NCBI GenBank assembly: GCA_028710565.1
Contig: JAQTTV010000013.1
Span: 21,747-85,746, forward strand
Direction of reading: 5' to 3'
DNA length: 64,000 nt
Source: Gallionella sp.
GTDB lineage: Bacteria > Pseudomonadota > Gammaproteobacteria > Burkholderiales > Gallionellaceae
Made by a program: the position numbers and the translations under genes
Shown: positions 63,606 through 64,000 of the stretch, piece by piece
How the letters are laid out: each line of letters opens with the position of its first letter
Position numbering within the stretch: position 1 is the first letter of the stretch
Notes under the pieces: generated by a model
The model's input: only the letters and a program-made list of their open reading frames with translations
Databases searched by the model: none
What the model was told of the DNA's origin: nothing

Positions 63606-63779
63606 ATGAACACAGCAAGCAACAACCCAAGCAATGAAGTGATGTGCACTTGCAGCGGCACCAAACGTATCCATATTCAAGAGCTGTACGCGCAAGGCAT
63701 GGATGTCCAAGCCATTTCCAGATGGACAGGCGCGCTGTCAGGCTGCGGCGGTTGTGAATGGGATATGTGGCTTACCTAA
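63606..63779 (+). CDS. Small BFD-like [2Fe-2S] protein
   Basis: 57 aa. The Cys pattern CTCSGT (Cys14, Cys16) and ALSGCGGCEWD (final CxxC) with IHIQELYAQGMDVQAISRWTGA between is the BFD-like [2Fe-2S] fold of bacterioferritin-associated ferredoxin and NifU-type domains. Shorter than Bfd itself (64-70 aa). May donate electrons or carry clusters; target not clear. Confidence 0.75.
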   Translation: MNTASNNPSNEVMCTCSGTKRIHIQELYAQGMDVQAISRWTGALSGCGGCEWDMWLT

Positions 63780-63882
63780 AAGAACTAGCAGAGCGTCAGA
63801 GTTTGTAATGGCTGTATATTCATCCGACACTTTTCAAAAGCACCAATAGAAACATGGGAGCATCATTATGATTTATACCCAT

Positions 63883-64000
63883 TCAACTTGAAAACCCCGT
63901 GTTGAATGTTTGAAAATTATCAGTAATTCTGGAGCGCAGGCGGTCTTTAATTTCGGGGATGGTGCTCACGAAAAAGTGTTCAATATTTTTTCGGAAGGTA
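63883..64000 (-). mobile_element. C-terminal end of an IS630-type transposase (partial)
   Basis: The last 38 codons read TFRKNIEHFFVSTIPEI and KDRLRSRITDNFQTFNTGFSS before a TGA at 63883. This is the usual C-terminal end of IS630-family transposases (the RITDNFQ motif close to the stop). The rest lies beyond the window edge. Members of this family insert at TA and duplicate it, like the 133-bp repeats found here. Confidence 0.7.

Noticed and set aside
1..64000. CRISPR arrays and tRNA genes
   Set aside because: No regularly spaced direct repeats of array type and no cloverleaf-like sequence were noticed by eye; a covariance search would be needed to exclude tRNAs fully.

Overview
The window looks like a chromosomal segment of a sulfur-oxidising proteobacterium, most likely a gammaproteobacterium related to Thiothrix/Beggiatoa-type lithotrophs. 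The grounds are a periplasmic Sox set (soxYZ, soxA, soxX, soxB), a cytoplasmic sulfite dehydrogenase (soeABC) with a TauE/SafE exporter, dsrE2-tusA sulfur carriers, and gammaproteobacterial housekeeping genes (uup, rdgB, ratA-rnfH, yciO-like, aspS, nadA, panC). The lineage is inference; no rRNA or ribosomal protein gene is present. There is no soxCD here, which fits partial thiosulfate oxidation with stored sulfur.

Layout. 0-5.7 kb: a membrane-embedded patatin-like lipase, a VapC-type toxin-antitoxin pair, and a small integron remnant without an integrase (two cassette genes around one complete attC site, with half attC sites on both sides). 6-12 kb: uup, recQ and small envelope proteins. 12.1-12.8 kb: a hemerythrin pseudogene split by a 133-bp mobile repeat. 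13.3-14.7 kb: a divergent quinone reductase/HxlR regulator pair with a visible operator. 14.8-30 kb: a long minus-strand sulfur block (fadL-like, dsrE2, tusA, DUF302, soxB, soxX, soxA, soxZ, soxY, usp, membrane protein, tauE, soeC, soeB, soeA). 30-32 kb: a NarX/NarL-type two-component pair facing away from soeA. 32-35.5 kb: mixed housekeeping. 35.5-39.5 kb: accessory island with a TacA-TacT-type toxin-antitoxin pair and an AT-rich Hachiman defence system (hamA, hamB). 39.5-47 kb: orphan MacB-like permease, copper ATPase, pgeF, and a giant fused membrane/spermidine-synthase/TPR protein. 47-53.7 kb: ratA, rnfH, PHP phosphatase, yciO, fmdB, DUF502, aspS, a secreted barnase with its barstar, nudB. 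53.7-59 kb: four tandem paralogues with an unusual architecture (N-terminal winged-helix-like module, long coiled coil, C-terminal cyclic-nucleotide-binding domain), overlapping nudB at one end and nadA at the other. 59-64 kb: nadA, panC, a methyltransferase, a LOG-family protein, a tiny BFD-like [2Fe-2S] protein, and the C-terminal end of an IS630-type transposase running off the window.

The strongest candidates for something undescribed are the four-gene cyclic-nucleotide-binding array and the 133-bp two-armed repeat family with TA target duplications (three complete copies, two partial). Excising one copy in silico restores the hemerythrin reading frame across its insertion point. Base composition and similarity statements are by eye; nothing was searched against a database.
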